DNA from: Citrobacter amalonaticus Y19
GTDB lineage: Bacteria > Pseudomonadota > Gammaproteobacteria > Enterobacterales > Enterobacteriaceae
Reading direction: 5' to 3'
Length of the DNA: 64,000 nucleotides
NCBI RefSeq assembly: GCF_000981805.1
Contig: NZ_CP011132.1
Span: 4,464,001-4,528,000 of the forward strand
Shown: positions 63,461 through 64,000 of the stretch, in pieces
Layout of the letters: each line of letters starts with the position of its first letter
Numbering within the stretch: position 1 is the first letter of the stretch
The notes under the pieces: model-generated
Told to the model about the DNA's origin: nothing
Databases searched by the model: none
The model's input: the letters and a program-made list of their open reading frames with translations, nothing else
Position numbers and translations under genes: made by a program

Positions 63461-64000
63461 ATGAAAAAGATTTGGCTGGCGCTGGCTGGTATGGTTTTGG
63501 CTTTTAGCGCATCGGCAGCGCAATTCGAGGATGGTAAGCAGTATACCACCCTGGAAAAGCCCGTTGCCGGTGAACCACAGGTGTTGGAGTTCTTCTCTTT
63601 CTATTGCCCACACTGCTATCAGTTTGAAGAAGTTCTTCATGTTTCTGAAAATGTGAAGAAAAAACTTCCGGAAGGCGTCAAGATGACCAAATACCACGTT
63701 GAGTTCCTGGGCCCATTGGGCAAGGATCTGACACAAGCGTGGGCCGTCGCGATGGCACTGGGTGTCGAAGATAAAGTGACTGTGCCGATGTTTGAAGGTG
63801 TACAGAAAACCCAGACCGTACAGAGCGTTGCGGATATCCGCAAAGTGTTCGTGGATGCCGGCATTAAAGGCGAAGATTACGATGCGGCGTGGAACAGCTT
63901 TGTCGTGAAATCACTGGTTGCGCAGCAGGAAAAAGCCGCTGCCGATCTGCAACTGCAGGGCGTTCCGGCGATGTTTGTTAACGGCAAATATCAGGTGAAT
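63461..64000 (+). CDS. dsbA: Thiol:disulfide interchange protein DsbA (3' end outside window)
   Basis: DsbA introduces disulfide bonds into periplasmic proteins. It is open to the end of the window: 180 of about 208 codons are visible. A 19-residue signal peptide (MKKIWLALAGMVLAFSASA) precedes the mature protein. The active site CPHC is at precursor 49-52 (mature 30-33), and the cis-Pro loop GVPAMFVNG is present near the end. The ribosome site is cggaga, and srkA lies just upstream. In E. coli, dsbA also has its own promoter inside srkA. Confidence 0.97.
   Translation, partial: MKKIWLALAGMVLAFSASAAQFEDGKQYTTLEKPVAGEPQVLEFFSFYCPHCYQFEEVLHVSENVKKKLPEGVKMTKYHVEFLGPLGKDLTQAWAVAMALGVEDKVTVPMFEGVQKTQTVQSVADIRKVFVDAGIKGEDYDAAWNSFVVKSLVAQQEKAAADLQLQGVPAMFVNGKYQVN

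Overview
The window is a stretch of core chromosome from a member of the Enterobacteriaceae. Almost every gene matches an Escherichia coli K-12 gene in order, orientation and length, and catalytic residues fall at the same numbers (for example XerC R148/K172/H240/R243/H266/Y275 and DapF C73/C217). Bases in the 16S gene, the ISEhe3-like insertion sequence and the absence of some K-12 genes (aslA/aslB, yigG) suggest Citrobacter, perhaps near C. koseri, C. amalonaticus or C. farmeri. That genus call comes from memory of related sequences, not from a search.

Layout. 1-4385: distal end of the enterobacterial common antigen cluster (wzxE partial, wecF, wzyE, wecG). 4589-7080: amino-acid permease yifK, a stringent-type promoter, four tRNA genes (argX-hisR-leuT-proM) and the sRNA gene glmZ with sigma54 and GlrR sites. 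7085-14813: haem operon hemCDXY divergent from cyaA, then cyaY and lptM. 14850-20296: dapF-yigA-xerC-yigB, then uvrD behind a LexA box. 20384-31702: corA with its corL leader, yigF, rarD, yigI, pldA, recQ, rhtC/rhtB, pldB-yigL, biotin importer yigM and metR. 31702-36083: metE with MetR and MetJ sites, dlhH, and udp with two CRP sites. 36235-46166: rmuC, ubiE-ubiJ-ubiB, tatABC, tatD, rfaH, ubiD and fre. 46184-53892: fadBA with a FadR operator, then pepQ-yigZ-trkH and hemG. 53942-59588: a complete rRNA operon (rrnA position) with P1/P2 promoters, 16S, tRNA-Ile, tRNA-Ala, 23S, 5S and terminator. 59610-60940: a REP cluster split by an intact IS3-family element with a 4-bp target duplication. 60957-64000: mobAB, yihD, and CpxR-linked srkA-dsbA (dsbA cut by the window end).

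How the genes work together. The clusters cover surface polysaccharide export, tetrapyrrole synthesis, cAMP signalling, ubiquinone synthesis next to twin-arginine export, fatty-acid beta-oxidation, DNA repair and recombination (uvrD, recQ, xerC, rmuC), methionine synthesis, and periplasmic disulfide formation. tatA-C, mobAB and the haem genes are linked functionally: Tat exports folded cofactor proteins, many of them molybdoenzymes.

I found no CRISPR array, prophage, toxin-antitoxin pair, defence island or clearly new system. The most interesting material is non-coding: the IS inside a REP palindrome, a dispersed ~80-bp hairpin repeat shared by the 23S-5S spacer and the metE leader, a REP unit inside the uvrD leader, and the regulatory architecture of glmZ and corA.
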